In this document: positions 27,164 to 35,418 of the stretch, one piece after another | Layout of the letters: each line of letters opens with the position of its first letter | Position numbering within the stretch: the stretch's first letter is position 1 | Assembly: GCF_003172935.1 (NCBI RefSeq) | Contig: NZ_QGKS01000262.1 | Span: forward strand, 1-39,720 | Origin: Micromonospora sicca | Lineage (GTDB): Bacteria > Actinomycetota > Actinomycetes > Mycobacteriales > Micromonosporaceae | Direction: 5' to 3' | DNA length: 39,720 nt | Notes under the pieces: generated by a model | Databases searched by the model: none | Told to the model about the DNA's origin: nothing | What the model saw: only the letters and a program-made list of their open reading frames with translations | Program-made: the position numbers and the translations under genes

Positions 27164-27212
27164 CCGCCGTGACCGGCGCCGGAATCAAGCCGGACCGCCG
27201 GGAGCCGGGCAC
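27164..27212. repeat. 49-bp repeat, right copy (inverted partner at 24241-24289)
   Basis: The reverse complement of this stretch starts GTGCCCGGCTCCCGGCGGTC and matches the left copy at 43 of 49 positions. It lies about 160 bp after the acyltransferase stop and 2.9 kb from the left copy. Confidence 0.65.
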
Positions 27213-27343
27213 GGCTGGCCGCATCTACTGACGGACCGCCGCAACCGGACAAGGGCGGCCATGTGGGACGACGCCGCAGCGCCGGTGGAGCGGCGGGCCG
27301 AGGTCCGCCACTCCAAACCGAGCACCGTGAGCTGGCGCACAAA

Positions 27344-27366
27344 CGATACGAACCGGTTCCGTATCG
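27344..27366. promoter_or_regulatory. TetR operator 1 of the MFS exporter
   Basis: CGATACG-N9-CGTATCG is a perfect 7-bp inverted repeat whose spacer contains the palindrome AACCGGTT. It is 85 bp before the exporter start. Confidence 0.8.
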
Positions 27367-27392
27367 AAACTCTCTCGCCTACGCTCAGGCAT

Positions 27393-27415
27393 CGTTACGA
27401 GTCTGCCCCGTATCG
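27393..27415. promoter_or_regulatory. TetR operator 2 of the MFS exporter
   Basis: CGTTACG-N9-CGTATCG repeats operator 1 with the same spacing and one change in the left half. Its centre is 49 bp from that of operator 1, and it lies closer to the exporter start, probably over the promoter. Confidence 0.7.
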
Positions 27416-27450
27416 TATTTCGACGCGGGTGAGCCGGGGGGAAAACGGAC

Positions 27451-29019
27451 ATGGAACCGCACGAGAACACCGGACATCCGAGGAGGTGGGCGATCCTCGG
27501 GGTGCTGGTGATCAGCCTCCTCGTGGTTGTCCTCGACAACACCATCCTCAACGTCGCGCTGCGCACCCTCGCCGACCCGGTGCACGGCCTCGGGGCCAGC
27601 CAGGGCGAGCTGGAATGGGCCATCAACTCCTACACGCTGGTCTTCGCCGGCCTGCTCTTCAGCTTCGGGGTGCTCGGCGACCGCGCCGGCCGCCGGCGCT
27701 TCCTCATGATCGGCCTGCTTCTCTTCGGCCTCGCCTCGCTGCTCTCGGCGTACGCGCAGAGCCCGGCGCAGCTGATCGGCGCCCGCGCCCTGATGGGGGT
27801 CGGCGGTGCGGCCATCATGCCGGTCACCCTCTCGATCATCTCCAACGTCTTCGACCCGCGCGAGCGTGGCCGGGCCATCGGCGTCTGGGCCGGCGCGGTC
27901 GGCCTCGCCGTGGCGATCGGCCCGATCCTCGGCGGTGCCCTGCTGGAGCACTACTGGTGGGGCTCGGTCTTCCTGATCAACGTGCCGGTGGTGGCGATCG
28001 GCGTGGTGCTGGTCGGCGTCCTGGTGCCCGAGTCGCGCGACCCGAACCCGGGCCGGGTCGACCTGCTCGGCGTGCTGCTCTCGGTGGTCGGCCTGGTCGC
28101 GCTCACCTACGGCATCATCGACGGCGGCGAGCACGGCTTCGACCGGCCGCTGGTCTGGGCCTCGATCGTCGGCGGCCTGGCCGTGCTGGGCTGGTTCATC
28201 TCCCACGAGCTGCGCAGCGACCACCCCTCGCTGGACGTCCGGCTGTTCCGGGTGCCCCGCTTCGCCGCCCCGGTGGCGCTGGTCGGGCTGGTCTTCTTCG
28301 CCGCCATGGGCGTGATGTTCTTCAACGCCTTCTACCTGCAGCTGGTGCGGGGCTACAGCCCGCTCGAGACCGGCCAGCTCTTCCTGCCCTTCGCCGCCGC
28401 GCAGCTGTTCTTCGCGCCGCGCAGCGCGGCGATGGTCCGCCGCTTCGGCGGCCGGGCGGTCGCCGTGGTCGGTCTCGTGCTGACCGCGGTGGCGCTCGGC
28501 GCGTTCGTCCTCGTCGACGAGGTCACGCCGATCTGGGTGGTCCTGGTGCTGACCTTCGTCCAGGGCACCGGCATGGCGAACATCATGCCGCCGGCGACCG
28601 AGTCGATCATGTCGGCGCTGCCCCGGGAGAAGGCCGGCGTCGGCTCGGCGGTCAGCAACACCGTCCGGCAGGTCGCCGGCGCACTGGGGGTCGCGGTGCT
28701 CGGCTCGGTGCTCTCCGCGGTCTACCGGGAGGACATCGCCTCGGCGCTCGCCGGCCTGCCCGCCCCGGCCCGAGACGCCGCCGACGAGTCCATCTCCGGC
28801 GCGTACGCGGCGGCGGCCCAGCTCGGGCCGGCGGCGCCCAAGCTGATCGCGGCGGCCAACGACTCGTTCGTCGCGGCGATGCACTGGGCGGCCGGGCTCT
28901 CCGCGGTGGTGGCCGCGCTGGGCATCCTGATCGCGGTGCGCTGGATGCCGGCTCGCCCGGCGGCCGGCCCGACCGAGGCTCGACCGGCCGTCGAGCCCGA
29001 GTTGGCCGGGACCGCCTAG
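27451..29019 (+). CDS. MFS drug:proton antiporter, DHA2 (14-helix) family
   Basis: The 522-residue membrane protein has about 14 membrane segments. Family motifs are VVVLDNTILNVALRTLADP in helix 1 (motif D1), the loop 2-3 motif GVLGDRAGRRRFLMIGLLLF (motif A), and AIGVWAGAVGLAVAIGPILG (motif C, the antiporter motif). The helix 13-14 region is SAVSNTVRQVAGALGVAVLG. DHA2 proteins export antibiotics, dyes or toxic metabolites with proton exchange. The TetR regulator gene starts 11 bp after the stop and two TetR operators lie upstream, so this is a self-controlled resistance module. Confidence 0.94.
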   Translation: MEPHENTGHPRRWAILGVLVISLLVVVLDNTILNVALRTLADPVHGLGASQGELEWAINSYTLVFAGLLFSFGVLGDRAGRRRFLMIGLLLFGLASLLSAYAQSPAQLIGARALMGVGGAAIMPVTLSIISNVFDPRERGRAIGVWAGAVGLAVAIGPILGGALLEHYWWGSVFLINVPVVAIGVVLVGVLVPESRDPNPGRVDLLGVLLSVVGLVALTYGIIDGGEHGFDRPLVWASIVGGLAVLGWFISHELRSDHPSLDVRLFRVPRFAAPVALVGLVFFAAMGVMFFNAFYLQLVRGYSPLETGQLFLPFAAAQLFFAPRSAAMVRRFGGRAVAVVGLVLTAVALGAFVLVDEVTPIWVVLVLTFVQGTGMANIMPPATESIMSALPREKAGVGSAVSNTVRQVAGALGVAVLGSVLSAVYREDIASALAGLPAPARDAADESISGAYAAAAQLGPAAPKLIAAANDSFVAAMHWAAGLSAVVAALGILIAVRWMPARPAAGPTEARPAVEPELAGTA

Positions 29020-29030
29020 GTTGGGCGACA

Positions 29031-29639
29031 ATGTCTGACATGACTTCCACCGCCGATGCTCCGCGGTCGCCCGGGCGACCGCGGAGCAGCCGCGCGGACG
29101 AAGCCATCATCGAGGCCACCCTCGACCTGCTCGCCGAGGGCAGCAGCATCGAGACACTCTCCATCGAGGCGATCGCCGCCCGCGCCGGGGTCGGCAAGGC
29201 CACCATCTACCGGCGCTGGCCCGGCAAGGACGCCCTGCTGCTCGACGCGCTGCGCCGGCTCAAGGGCATCATGCCGAAGCCGGCCGGCGACTCCGTCCGG
29301 GACGACCTGGTGGTGCTCGTCGGCGCGGTCGGGCACAACATCGACCCCCGGGCCGCCAAGATCATGCCCTGCCTGATACCCGAGGTGAACCGCAGCCCGG
29401 ACCACTTCCAGCTCTACCAGAACATCATCCAACCCCGGCGGAAGCTGATGCGCGAGGTGCTCCGGCGCGGCGTCGCCAGCGGCGAACTGCGGGCCGACCT
29501 CGACATCGAGCTGACGATGGCGCTGCTCACCGGGCCGATGCTGATCCAGCGGATGCTGCGCTGGCACCCCGAGCTGGACGACCGGATCCTGCCCGAGCGC
29601 ATCGTGGACAACGTCCTCGACGGCATCCGCACCCGCTGA
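29031..29639 (+). CDS. TetR-family repressor of the exporter
   Basis: The 202-residue product begins MSDMTSTADAPRSPGRPRSS. Its TetR helix-turn-helix (about residues 28-72) reads IEATLDLLAEGSSIETLSIE, then AIAARAGVGKATIYRRWPGK. The rest is an all-helical ligand domain of the TetR_C_11-like type (IMPCLIPEVNRSPDHFQLYQ). It is cotranscribed with the exporter (11-bp gap), and the paired CGATACG-N9-CGTATCG sites upstream are its likely operators. ATG 29040 is an alternative start. Confidence 0.92.
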   Translation: MSDMTSTADAPRSPGRPRSSRADEAIIEATLDLLAEGSSIETLSIEAIAARAGVGKATIYRRWPGKDALLLDALRRLKGIMPKPAGDSVRDDLVVLVGAVGHNIDPRAAKIMPCLIPEVNRSPDHFQLYQNIIQPRRKLMREVLRRGVASGELRADLDIELTMALLTGPMLIQRMLRWHPELDDRILPERIVDNVLDGIRTR

Positions 29640-29653
29640 CGGGGTGCGCTCGG

Positions 29654-31447
29654 TCAATTCCCCTCGCCGGCCCCGGCGATCAGGGGCACGAGCCGGGTGA
29701 GCGCGGGGAAGCCCGGGCACCGATCCTCCGGCTCGATCGCGGTGGCGGCGGCGAACGCCCAGGCCAGCGCCGTCTCCCTCGACGTGCCGTCGAGATGCGG
29801 CACCAGCTCGGCGAGCAGCGCCGCCCGCGCGCCCGGGTCACGTAGGGTCCCTGCTGTCGCCAGTGCCTCCTGGGCCACCTCCGCCGTCTCGGGCGGGGAC
29901 AGGTACGCGACGAGCCGGGCGAGGCCCCGCGCCCGTGACGCGGGCTCCTGGATCTGCCGGATCTCCTCGTACGCACGCCCCCGCCGGGCGGCGTCCAGGT
30001 GCGGCGCCAGCTCGTGCACCGCGTCCACCAGATGCTGGGGCTCGTAGCTCAGCGCCAGCTCCAGGGCCTGCCCCCGGCGGTCCGCGTCCACGAAGGGCGC
30101 CAGCGTCGCCAGTGCCTGCTGCGGGTACTCCCGCTCCTCCCGCAGCGCCACCTCCCACAGCCCGGCGAGCTGCTCGGTGGTGAGGTGGGGCGCCAGGACG
30201 CGCAGGTGCGACGCCCAGGGGCCCCCTGGGCGCTCGGTCAGCGCCTCGGCCGCAGCCGACACCGCCGATGTACGGACCTCGTCGGGCAGGTAAGGGACCA
30301 ACGAGGCCAGCGCCGCGGCCCGGGCGCCGTGGTCCGCGATCGCTCTGGCGGCCGCGGCGGCAGTGGGCAGCAAGGTGGACGGCAGCAGCGGGATCAGCAG
30401 GCTCAGCGAGTGGGCGCGGCTGTGCCCGTCGCGAACGGCCGCGACGGCGGCCAGTGCGTCGCCGAGTTGGTCCGGCTCGAGCAGCGGAAACAGGTCCTTC
30501 CAGGCCAGGTAGGAGTGGCCGTCCCCGGTCGCTTCGCCCGCGGCGGTCAGTGCGGCCGACACGGCCTGACGCCGACGCGCCGCTGGGAGGGAGCGGGCGA
30601 CACCGGCCAGCGCCCGGGCCCGGAAACCGGGATCGATGATGCCGGCCGCGGCGTCGGTGGCGACCGCGAGCTGCGCCTCGTCCAGGTGTGGCGCGATCGC
30701 GGTGAGCAGCACCGCCCGCGAGTTGCCGTCCGCAACCTGGATGATCTTGTTCAGTGCGGCTGTCCGCTGCTCGGGGAGGTAATGCTCGGCGAGCCAGCAG
30801 AGTTCCGGGCCCGAACCGTCGCCGAGCCGGCTGGTGACGATGTCGTAGAGCGTCGCTCGCTGGGCCGCGTCGAGCCACGGCGCCAACTTCATCAGCGATG
30901 AGGCGCCCGTCGCCGGGTGCAGCCGGCTCGCCGCGGCCAGGGCGAACCGAGCCGACGCGGACCGTCGCGCTTCCGGCAACCGGGGTAGCAGCGCGACCAG
31001 CGTGAGCATCTGCTGGGACGCGCGGTCCATCGTCGGCACCACCGTAAGCGCCCGTTGCGCCTGCACCTCGCTGAGCCGCGGTGCCAGGCGCACGATGAGG
31101 TTCGTCTGCCGGTGCCGGTCCGACAGGTTCAGCGCGACCCGGAGCGCCTTCTCGACCTGCTCGTCGTCCAGCCGCCCGGTCAGCTCCTCCAAACCGGGTA
31201 CCCCGGGCAGGGCGAGTAGCACGGCGAGAACGTCGGCGACCGTGGGCGCGGGCTGTCTGGCCGGCGGCAGCGGGACCGGATCCACCTCGCGCAGCAGCTT
31301 GTCCAGCTCCGCCAGGGCGTCGAGGAAGTCCCGCAGCCCGTCGCTGTCGTTGTACTCGTCGAAGACGTCGGGCTCGTCCGCCAGCCGGCACACCCGGCTG
31401 GCCGCCGCCACGAGCCGCCGGAAAAGCTCCTGCTCGGGTTCGGTCAC
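29654..31447 (-). CDS. Alpha-solenoid repeat protein of unknown function
   Basis: The 597-residue protein has no enzymatic motif, signal peptide or membrane helix. Residues 1-95 are a separate acidic helical region (EPDVFDEYNDSDGLRDFLDA) with a proline-rich linker (PVPLPPARQPAP). From about 105 to the end there are about 15 helical repeats of roughly 30-35 residues, each ending in a variant of LAPHL: LAPRL, LLPRL, LAPWL, IAPHL, LIPLL, LVPYL, LAPHL, LAPFV, LAPHL, LVPHL, LVPLI. Repeats of this kind occur C-terminal to NACHT/STAND ATPases and other multidomain proteins in actinomycetes and cyanobacteria, where they probably bind a target. Here they stand alone. The start is GTG 31447 with no ribosome site, perhaps leaderless. 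It converges on the tetR gene 14 bp away. Confidence 0.7.
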   Translation of the reverse strand: MTEPEQELFRRLVAAASRVCRLADEPDVFDEYNDSDGLRDFLDALAELDKLLREVDPVPLPPARQPAPTVADVLAVLLALPGVPGLEELTGRLDDEQVEKALRVALNLSDRHRQTNLIVRLAPRLSEVQAQRALTVVPTMDRASQQMLTLVALLPRLPEARRSASARFALAAASRLHPATGASSLMKLAPWLDAAQRATLYDIVTSRLGDGSGPELCWLAEHYLPEQRTAALNKIIQVADGNSRAVLLTAIAPHLDEAQLAVATDAAAGIIDPGFRARALAGVARSLPAARRRQAVSAALTAAGEATGDGHSYLAWKDLFPLLEPDQLGDALAAVAAVRDGHSRAHSLSLLIPLLPSTLLPTAAAAARAIADHGARAAALASLVPYLPDEVRTSAVSAAAEALTERPGGPWASHLRVLAPHLTTEQLAGLWEVALREEREYPQQALATLAPFVDADRRGQALELALSYEPQHLVDAVHELAPHLDAARRGRAYEEIRQIQEPASRARGLARLVAYLSPPETAEVAQEALATAGTLRDPGARAALLAELVPHLDGTSRETALAWAFAAATAIEPEDRCPGFPALTRLVPLIAGAGEGN

Positions 31448-31506
31448 GGATGCCGATCATGCCCGATGGCCAGCTGGCGCACCGTCCCTGCGCGGCGGCC
31501 GCCAGG

Positions 31507-33426
31507 TCAGCCGGCGGGCGTACGCAGGCGGTGCAGGCGCAGCGCCAACTGCACCTCGAGGGCCCGCTCCGGCTTCTGCCAGTCCGCGCCGAGCAGCTGC
31601 CCGACCCGCTCCAACCGTTGGGTCACCGTGTTGACGTGCACGTGCAGCAGCTCCGCCGCCCGGGCCAGGCTGCCGCCCACCCCGAAGTACGCCTCCAGGG
31701 TCTTCACCAGCGCGGTGCCCCGCCGGGCGTCGTAGTCCACCACCGGCCCCACCGTCGTGGTGAGGAACCGGGCCACGTCCCGGTCGCCGGAGTCGCCGAC
31801 CGCGCCGAGCAACAGCCCGACGAAGCCCAGCTCCGCCGTGCTCGCTCCCTGCCCGGAGCGGCCCAGCGCGCCCAGCGCGGTGAGGCAGCGCTCCGCCTCG
31901 GCGAAGGTGGTGGCCAGCGACGTCGGACCGGCCGACGGCCCGCTGGCGCCGGCGGTCACCGGGCGACCGGTCACCCGGGACAGGTCCCGGGCCACCGCCC
32001 GGGCGCTGCCCCCGGCGTCCCGCCCGGGCAGCATCAGCACCACCCGGCCGTCCCGCGCCGCCGCCAGCCCACCCCGGGTCGAGGCGTACGTGGTGGCCCA
32101 GGAGAGCACCCGCTGCCGGGCGGAGCCGGTCGCGGCGATCGCGTCGTCGCCAACGGCGACCAGCACGTGCGGGGCGTCCAGGTCCACCCCGAGCCGGCGG
32201 GCCCGGCTGCGCAGCGCGTCGGCGTCGCGCAGCGGCCGGGCGATCAGGTCGTCGAGCAGCTCACCCCGGACCCGCCCCTCCGCCTCGGCGACGGTCCGGC
32301 GGAACAGCAGCAGCAGCGCGGTGACCAGCGCGGCGCGCTCCAGGATCCGCTGGTCCGCGTCGACCAGCTCGCCGTCGGGGCGCAGCACCAGCGCGCCCAG
32401 GTTCTCCGCGCCGGCCACCACCGCGGCGTACCAGAGCGGGCCGCGGCGCACGCTGCGCCCCTCGGTACGCGACGCGGCCACCGCCTCCACCATGTCGGCG
32501 CGGTCCGGCTCGGCGATCTGCCCGACCCGGGCGAGCTGACGGCCCTCGGCGTCCAGCGCCAGCAGCGCCCCGCCGAGCACGTCGGTCACCGCGGCCGCCA
32601 CGTCCTCCACCCCGCCGCCCCGCAGCACCAGCGCGGTCATCCGGTCGTGGGCCGCCGCGGCCCGCTCCACCGAGCTGCTGTGCGCCCGGATGGTGCTGTT
32701 CGCCGCGGACAGCTCCGCCAACGCCGAGCGGGTCTCCGCGAGCAGCCGGGCGGTGTCGATCGCCACCGCCGCGTGGGCGGCGAGCGACACCAGCAGCGAC
32801 ACCTCCTCGCGGGCGAACGGTCGGGCCGACCGGTTCGCCGCGTACAGCACGCCGATCACACTGGAGCCCAGCCGCAGCGGCACGCCGAGGATGGCCACCA
32901 GGCCCTCCTCGCCGACCCCGCCGTCGATCTCCCCGGTGTGCTTGAACCGTTCGTCCTCCTGATAGTTCGAGGTGACGTACGGCGTGCCGGTCTGCGCCAC
33001 CAGGCCACCCAGCCCGTCGCCCATCTCCAGGCGCAGCCGCTGGAAGCGCGCCGAGATCGACCCGTCGGTGACCCGCATGTACGTGTCGCCGCGCTCGTCG
33101 TCGTTGAGCGTCATGTACGCCACGTCGGTGCCGAGCAGGATCCGCGCCCGATGCACGATCGCCCGCAGCACGTCGTCCAGGTCGCGCAGCCCGGCCAGGT
33201 CGCTCGCCGTGTCGTACAGGCCGGAGAGCTCGATCTCCCGGCGGCGCCGGCGCTCCAGCAGCGCGCGGACCCGCAGCGCCACCACCTTCGCCTGCTCCAG
33301 CTCGGCGAGCCGCTCGGCCGGCAGGCCGGCGGCCCGGGCGGCCACCAGCGGCCCCTCGAACTCGACCGCGGCGGCCTCCCGGGCCAGTAGCTCAAGGAAC
33401 TCGACCGGCGACGACATGAGCGACAT
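31507..33426 (-). CDS. GAF-domain PucR-type transcriptional regulator
   Basis: The 639-residue protein has an N-terminal helical lead with a coiled coil (about 30-65), a GAF domain (about 75-230; LDDVLRAIVHRARILLGTDV, LGVPLRLGSSVIGVLYAANR), a second sensory region, a GGDEF-like central domain of the CdaR type, and a C-terminal PucR helix-turn-helix (LVKTLEAYFGVGGSLARAAE, LLHVHVNTVTQRLERVGQLL). PucR/CdaR regulators control catabolic genes in response to small metabolites. The 3-hydroxybutyrate dehydrogenase gene ends 14 bp upstream on the same strand, so the two are probably cotranscribed and the regulator may control that operon. ATG at 33417 is an alternative start. Confidence 0.9.
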   Translation of the reverse strand: MSLMSSPVEFLELLAREAAAVEFEGPLVAARAAGLPAERLAELEQAKVVALRVRALLERRRRREIELSGLYDTASDLAGLRDLDDVLRAIVHRARILLGTDVAYMTLNDDERGDTYMRVTDGSISARFQRLRLEMGDGLGGLVAQTGTPYVTSNYQEDERFKHTGEIDGGVGEEGLVAILGVPLRLGSSVIGVLYAANRSARPFAREEVSLLVSLAAHAAVAIDTARLLAETRSALAELSAANSTIRAHSSSVERAAAAHDRMTALVLRGGGVEDVAAAVTDVLGGALLALDAEGRQLARVGQIAEPDRADMVEAVAASRTEGRSVRRGPLWYAAVVAGAENLGALVLRPDGELVDADQRILERAALVTALLLLFRRTVAEAEGRVRGELLDDLIARPLRDADALRSRARRLGVDLDAPHVLVAVGDDAIAATGSARQRVLSWATTYASTRGGLAAARDGRVVLMLPGRDAGGSARAVARDLSRVTGRPVTAGASGPSAGPTSLATTFAEAERCLTALGALGRSGQGASTAELGFVGLLLGAVGDSGDRDVARFLTTTVGPVVDYDARRGTALVKTLEAYFGVGGSLARAAELLHVHVNTVTQRLERVGQLLGADWQKPERALEVQLALRLHRLRTPAG

Positions 33427-33440
33427 TGTGCGCGACGCCA

Positions 33441-34223
33441 CTAGTTGGCCGTCCAGCCCCCGTCGAGGGCGATCGAGGCGCCGGTGATGAAGGCCGCCGG
33501 CGGGGAGCACAGGTACGCCACCAGCTCCGCCACCTCCTCCGGCTCGATCAGCCGCTTGATCGCCGCCCGGGCCAGCATGATCTTCTCGACCACCTCGTCC
33601 TCGTCGATCCCGTGGCTGGCGGCCTGGTCGGCGATCTGGCTCTCCACCAGCGGCGTGCGGACGTACGCCGGGTTGATGCAGTTGGCCGTCACCCCGTGCG
33701 CGGCGCCCTCCAGCGCGACCACCTTCGACAACCCCTCCAGTGCGTGCTTGGCGGACACGTACGCCGCCTTGTACGGCGACGCGCGCAGCCCGTGCACCGA
33801 GGAGATGTTGACGATGCGGCCCCAGCCGTTGGCGTACATGTGCGGCAGCATCCGCCGGATGAGCAGGAAGGGCGCTTCCACCATCACCCGCTGGATGTAC
33901 TCGAAGCGCTCGGTGGGAAAGTCCTGCACCGGCGCGACGTGCTGCAGCCCGGCGTTGTTGACCACGATGTCCACGTCGGCGTCGAGCCGGTCCACCGCCG
34001 CCGCGTCGGCCAGGTCGATCCCCTCGGCCCGACCCCCCGCCTCGGCGGCCACCGCCTTGGCCGCCTCCACGTTGCGGTCCACCACCAGCACGCTCGCGCC
34101 GGCCGCCGCCAGGCGCAGCGCGCAGGCCCGGCCGATGCCGCTGCCACCACCGGTCACCAGGGCGCTACGACCGGAGAGGTCGACGCGTACGACGTGGGGG
34201 ACCGCCACGGGTTCTGCCGTCAT
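33441..34223 (-). CDS. 3-hydroxybutyrate dehydrogenase (SDR family)
   Basis: The 260-residue short-chain dehydrogenase has the NAD-binding glycine motif TGGGSGIGRACALRLAAAGA, NNAGLQHVAPVQDFP, the catalytic Ser in NISSVHGLRASP, and the Tyr/Lys pair in YKAAYVSAKHALEG. The later segment CINPAYVRTPLVESQIADQA and AIKRLIEPEEVAELVAYL are characteristic of D-3-hydroxybutyrate dehydrogenase, which interconverts 3-hydroxybutyrate and acetoacetate with NAD. It is followed by the PucR-type regulator. ATG at 34223 gives the usual length plus a short N-terminal lead; the promoter region carries repeated TGTGTGG and GGCACAT motifs. Confidence 0.9.
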   Translation of the reverse strand: MTAEPVAVPHVVRVDLSGRSALVTGGGSGIGRACALRLAAAGASVLVVDRNVEAAKAVAAEAGGRAEGIDLADAAAVDRLDADVDIVVNNAGLQHVAPVQDFPTERFEYIQRVMVEAPFLLIRRMLPHMYANGWGRIVNISSVHGLRASPYKAAYVSAKHALEGLSKVVALEGAAHGVTANCINPAYVRTPLVESQIADQAASHGIDEDEVVEKIMLARAAIKRLIEPEEVAELVAYLCSPPAAFITGASIALDGGWTAN

Positions 34224-34241
34224 GGCGCAAGAAGTTACGAG

Positions 34242-34298
34242 CTGTGTGGCCGGTGGCACATGGGGCGGCGGCACATACTCCACCGTCGTTCTGTGTGG
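34242..34298. promoter_or_regulatory. Repeated motifs upstream of the 3-hydroxybutyrate dehydrogenase gene
   Basis: CTGTGTGG occurs at 34242-34249 and 34291-34298 (49 bp apart), and GGTGGCACAT (34252-34261) is repeated as GGCGGCACAT (34267-34276) 15 bp on. The array covers the presumed promoter between two divergent genes and may bind the PucR-type regulator. Confidence 0.4.
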
Positions 34299-34443
34299 GA
34301 GTGGGGAAACGCCGCGGGCCCGGACGGGCCGGGGGCGACCCGGCGGGCGGTCGGGAGTGTCCGACCGGCGTGGCACAGTCGGCGGCGGGACGTCACCGCG
34401 CCGACCATCCACCCGGTCGGCCCCGACCGGACGGAGCGTGCAG

Positions 34444-34758
34444 ATGTCGACAGTCTCGCTGCCGGGCGGCGGCTCCGCCGAGGGAGCGCCGGTGGCCTTC
34501 GAGGCGACGCTGGTCCGCTGGCCGGGTCCCGGCGGCTGGGTCTTCGCCCCGGTGCCCGACGAGTACGCGCCACCCACCGCCGGCCCGTTCGGCCGGGTGC
34601 CGGTGACCGCCACGGTGGACGCCCGCACCTGGTCGACCAGCGTCTGGCGGGACCGGAGGGCGGGCTGGCTGCTGGCGGTCCCGGCCCGGATCCGGGCCGG
34701 GAAGGACCACGGGGACGTCGTCTCCGCCGCCGTCGAGGTCGACCACGCGCGGATGTAG
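34444..34758 (+). CDS. DUF1905 domain protein
   Basis: The 104-residue protein starts at ATG 34444 with GGAG upstream. It matches DUF1905: FEATLVRWPGPGGWVFAPVP at residues 19-38, a central VTATVDARTWSTSVW, then RRAGWLLAVPARIR and a final acidic/hydrophobic strand (GDVVSAAVEVD). Family members are small beta-barrel-like proteins of unknown function, widespread in actinobacteria. It is divergent from the 3-hydroxybutyrate dehydrogenase gene and lies 129 bp before ruvC, from which it is separated by its own gap and the SOS-type promoter. Confidence 0.8.
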   Translation: MSTVSLPGGGSAEGAPVAFEATLVRWPGPGGWVFAPVPDEYAPPTAGPFGRVPVTATVDARTWSTSVWRDRRAGWLLAVPARIRAGKDHGDVVSAAVEVDHARM

Positions 34759-34840
34759 CGGCGACCGGGTCGTGCCGGCGGTCGACCGGTCGCCGCGCCG
34801 GGCCGGCGTGTCCCCACGGGTGCCGGCGCGAGCCGACCAG

Positions 34841-34863
34841 TAGGGTGTCGAACACACGTACTG
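34841..34863 (+). promoter_or_regulatory. ruv operon promoter with LexA-like SOS box
   Basis: TAGGGT at 34841-34846 fits a -10 box. TCGAAC-ACAC-GTACTG at 34848-34863 follows directly. Its left half is a perfect match to the actinobacterial SOS box (TCGAAC-N4-GTTCGA) and the right half keeps G, T and C. It would lie over the transcription start. ruvC is a known LexA target in mycobacteria, which supports the call. Confidence 0.6.
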
Positions 34864-34887
34864 CTGGCGGCTGGGGGAGGAGGCGGC

Positions 34888-35418
34888 GTGCGGGTGCTCG
34901 GCGTCGACCCGGGGCTTACCCGGTGCGGGGTCGGCGTGGTCGAGGGGGTGCCGGGCCGGCCCTGCACGCTGGTCGCCTACTACGTCGTCTACACCGACCC
35001 GGGCGACGAGCTGCCGCTGCGCCTGCTGCACCTGGACCGGTCGCTGACCGACCTGGTCGCCGAGCACCGGCCGGACGCGGTCGCCGTCGAGCGGGTGTTC
35101 AGCCAGCACAACGTCCGCACCGTGATGGGCACCGCGCAGGCCAGCGGGATCGCCGTGCTCGCCGGGGCACGCGCCGGGCTGCCCGTGCAGACGTACACCC
35201 CGAGCGAGGTCAAGGCGGCGGTGACCGGTTCCGGTCAGGCCGACAAGGCACAGATGACCGCGATGGTGACCCGGCTGCTGCGGCTGCCCGAGCCGCCGAA
35301 GCCGGCCGACGCCGCCGACGCCCTGGCCCTGGCCATCTGCCACGTGTGGCGCGGCGGCACCCGGTCCAAGCTGGCCGCCGCGGCCGAGCGGGCCCGACGA
35401 GGAGGAGCGACTAAGTGA
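34888..35418 (+). CDS. ruvC: Holliday junction resolvase RuvC
   Basis: The 176-residue endonuclease resolves Holliday junctions in recombinational repair. [20 protein letters not shown] carries the first catalytic Asp (residue 7), [20 protein letters not shown] the Glu, and [18 protein letters not shown] the last Asp residues. The start is GTG 34888 after GGGGGAGGAGG. It is the first gene of the ruv operon. The 3' end is odd: instead of reaching ruvA it ends ...GGATK with its TGA overlapping the start of a TnpB gene. The downstream copy of a 13-bp imperfect direct repeat suggests that the original C-terminus read ...GGATR. Confidence 0.96.
   Translation: MRVLGVDPGLTRCGVGVVEGVPGRPCTLVAYYVVYTDPGDELPLRLLHLDRSLTDLVAEHRPDAVAVERVFSQHNVRTVMGTAQASGIAVLAGARAGLPVQTYTPSEVKAAVTGSGQADKAQMTAMVTRLLRLPEPPKPADAADALALAICHVWRGGTRSKLAAAAERARRGGATK

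Larger units (their letters stand above)
27007..27450. other. 444-bp gene-free stretch
   Basis: No gene is supported here. It contains several hairpins after the acyltransferase gene (GGACGCC/GGCGTCC at about 27066-27086 and the one at 27109-27126), the right copy of the 49-bp repeat (27164-27212), and the two operators and promoter of the exporter gene from about 27340 on. Confidence 0.6.
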
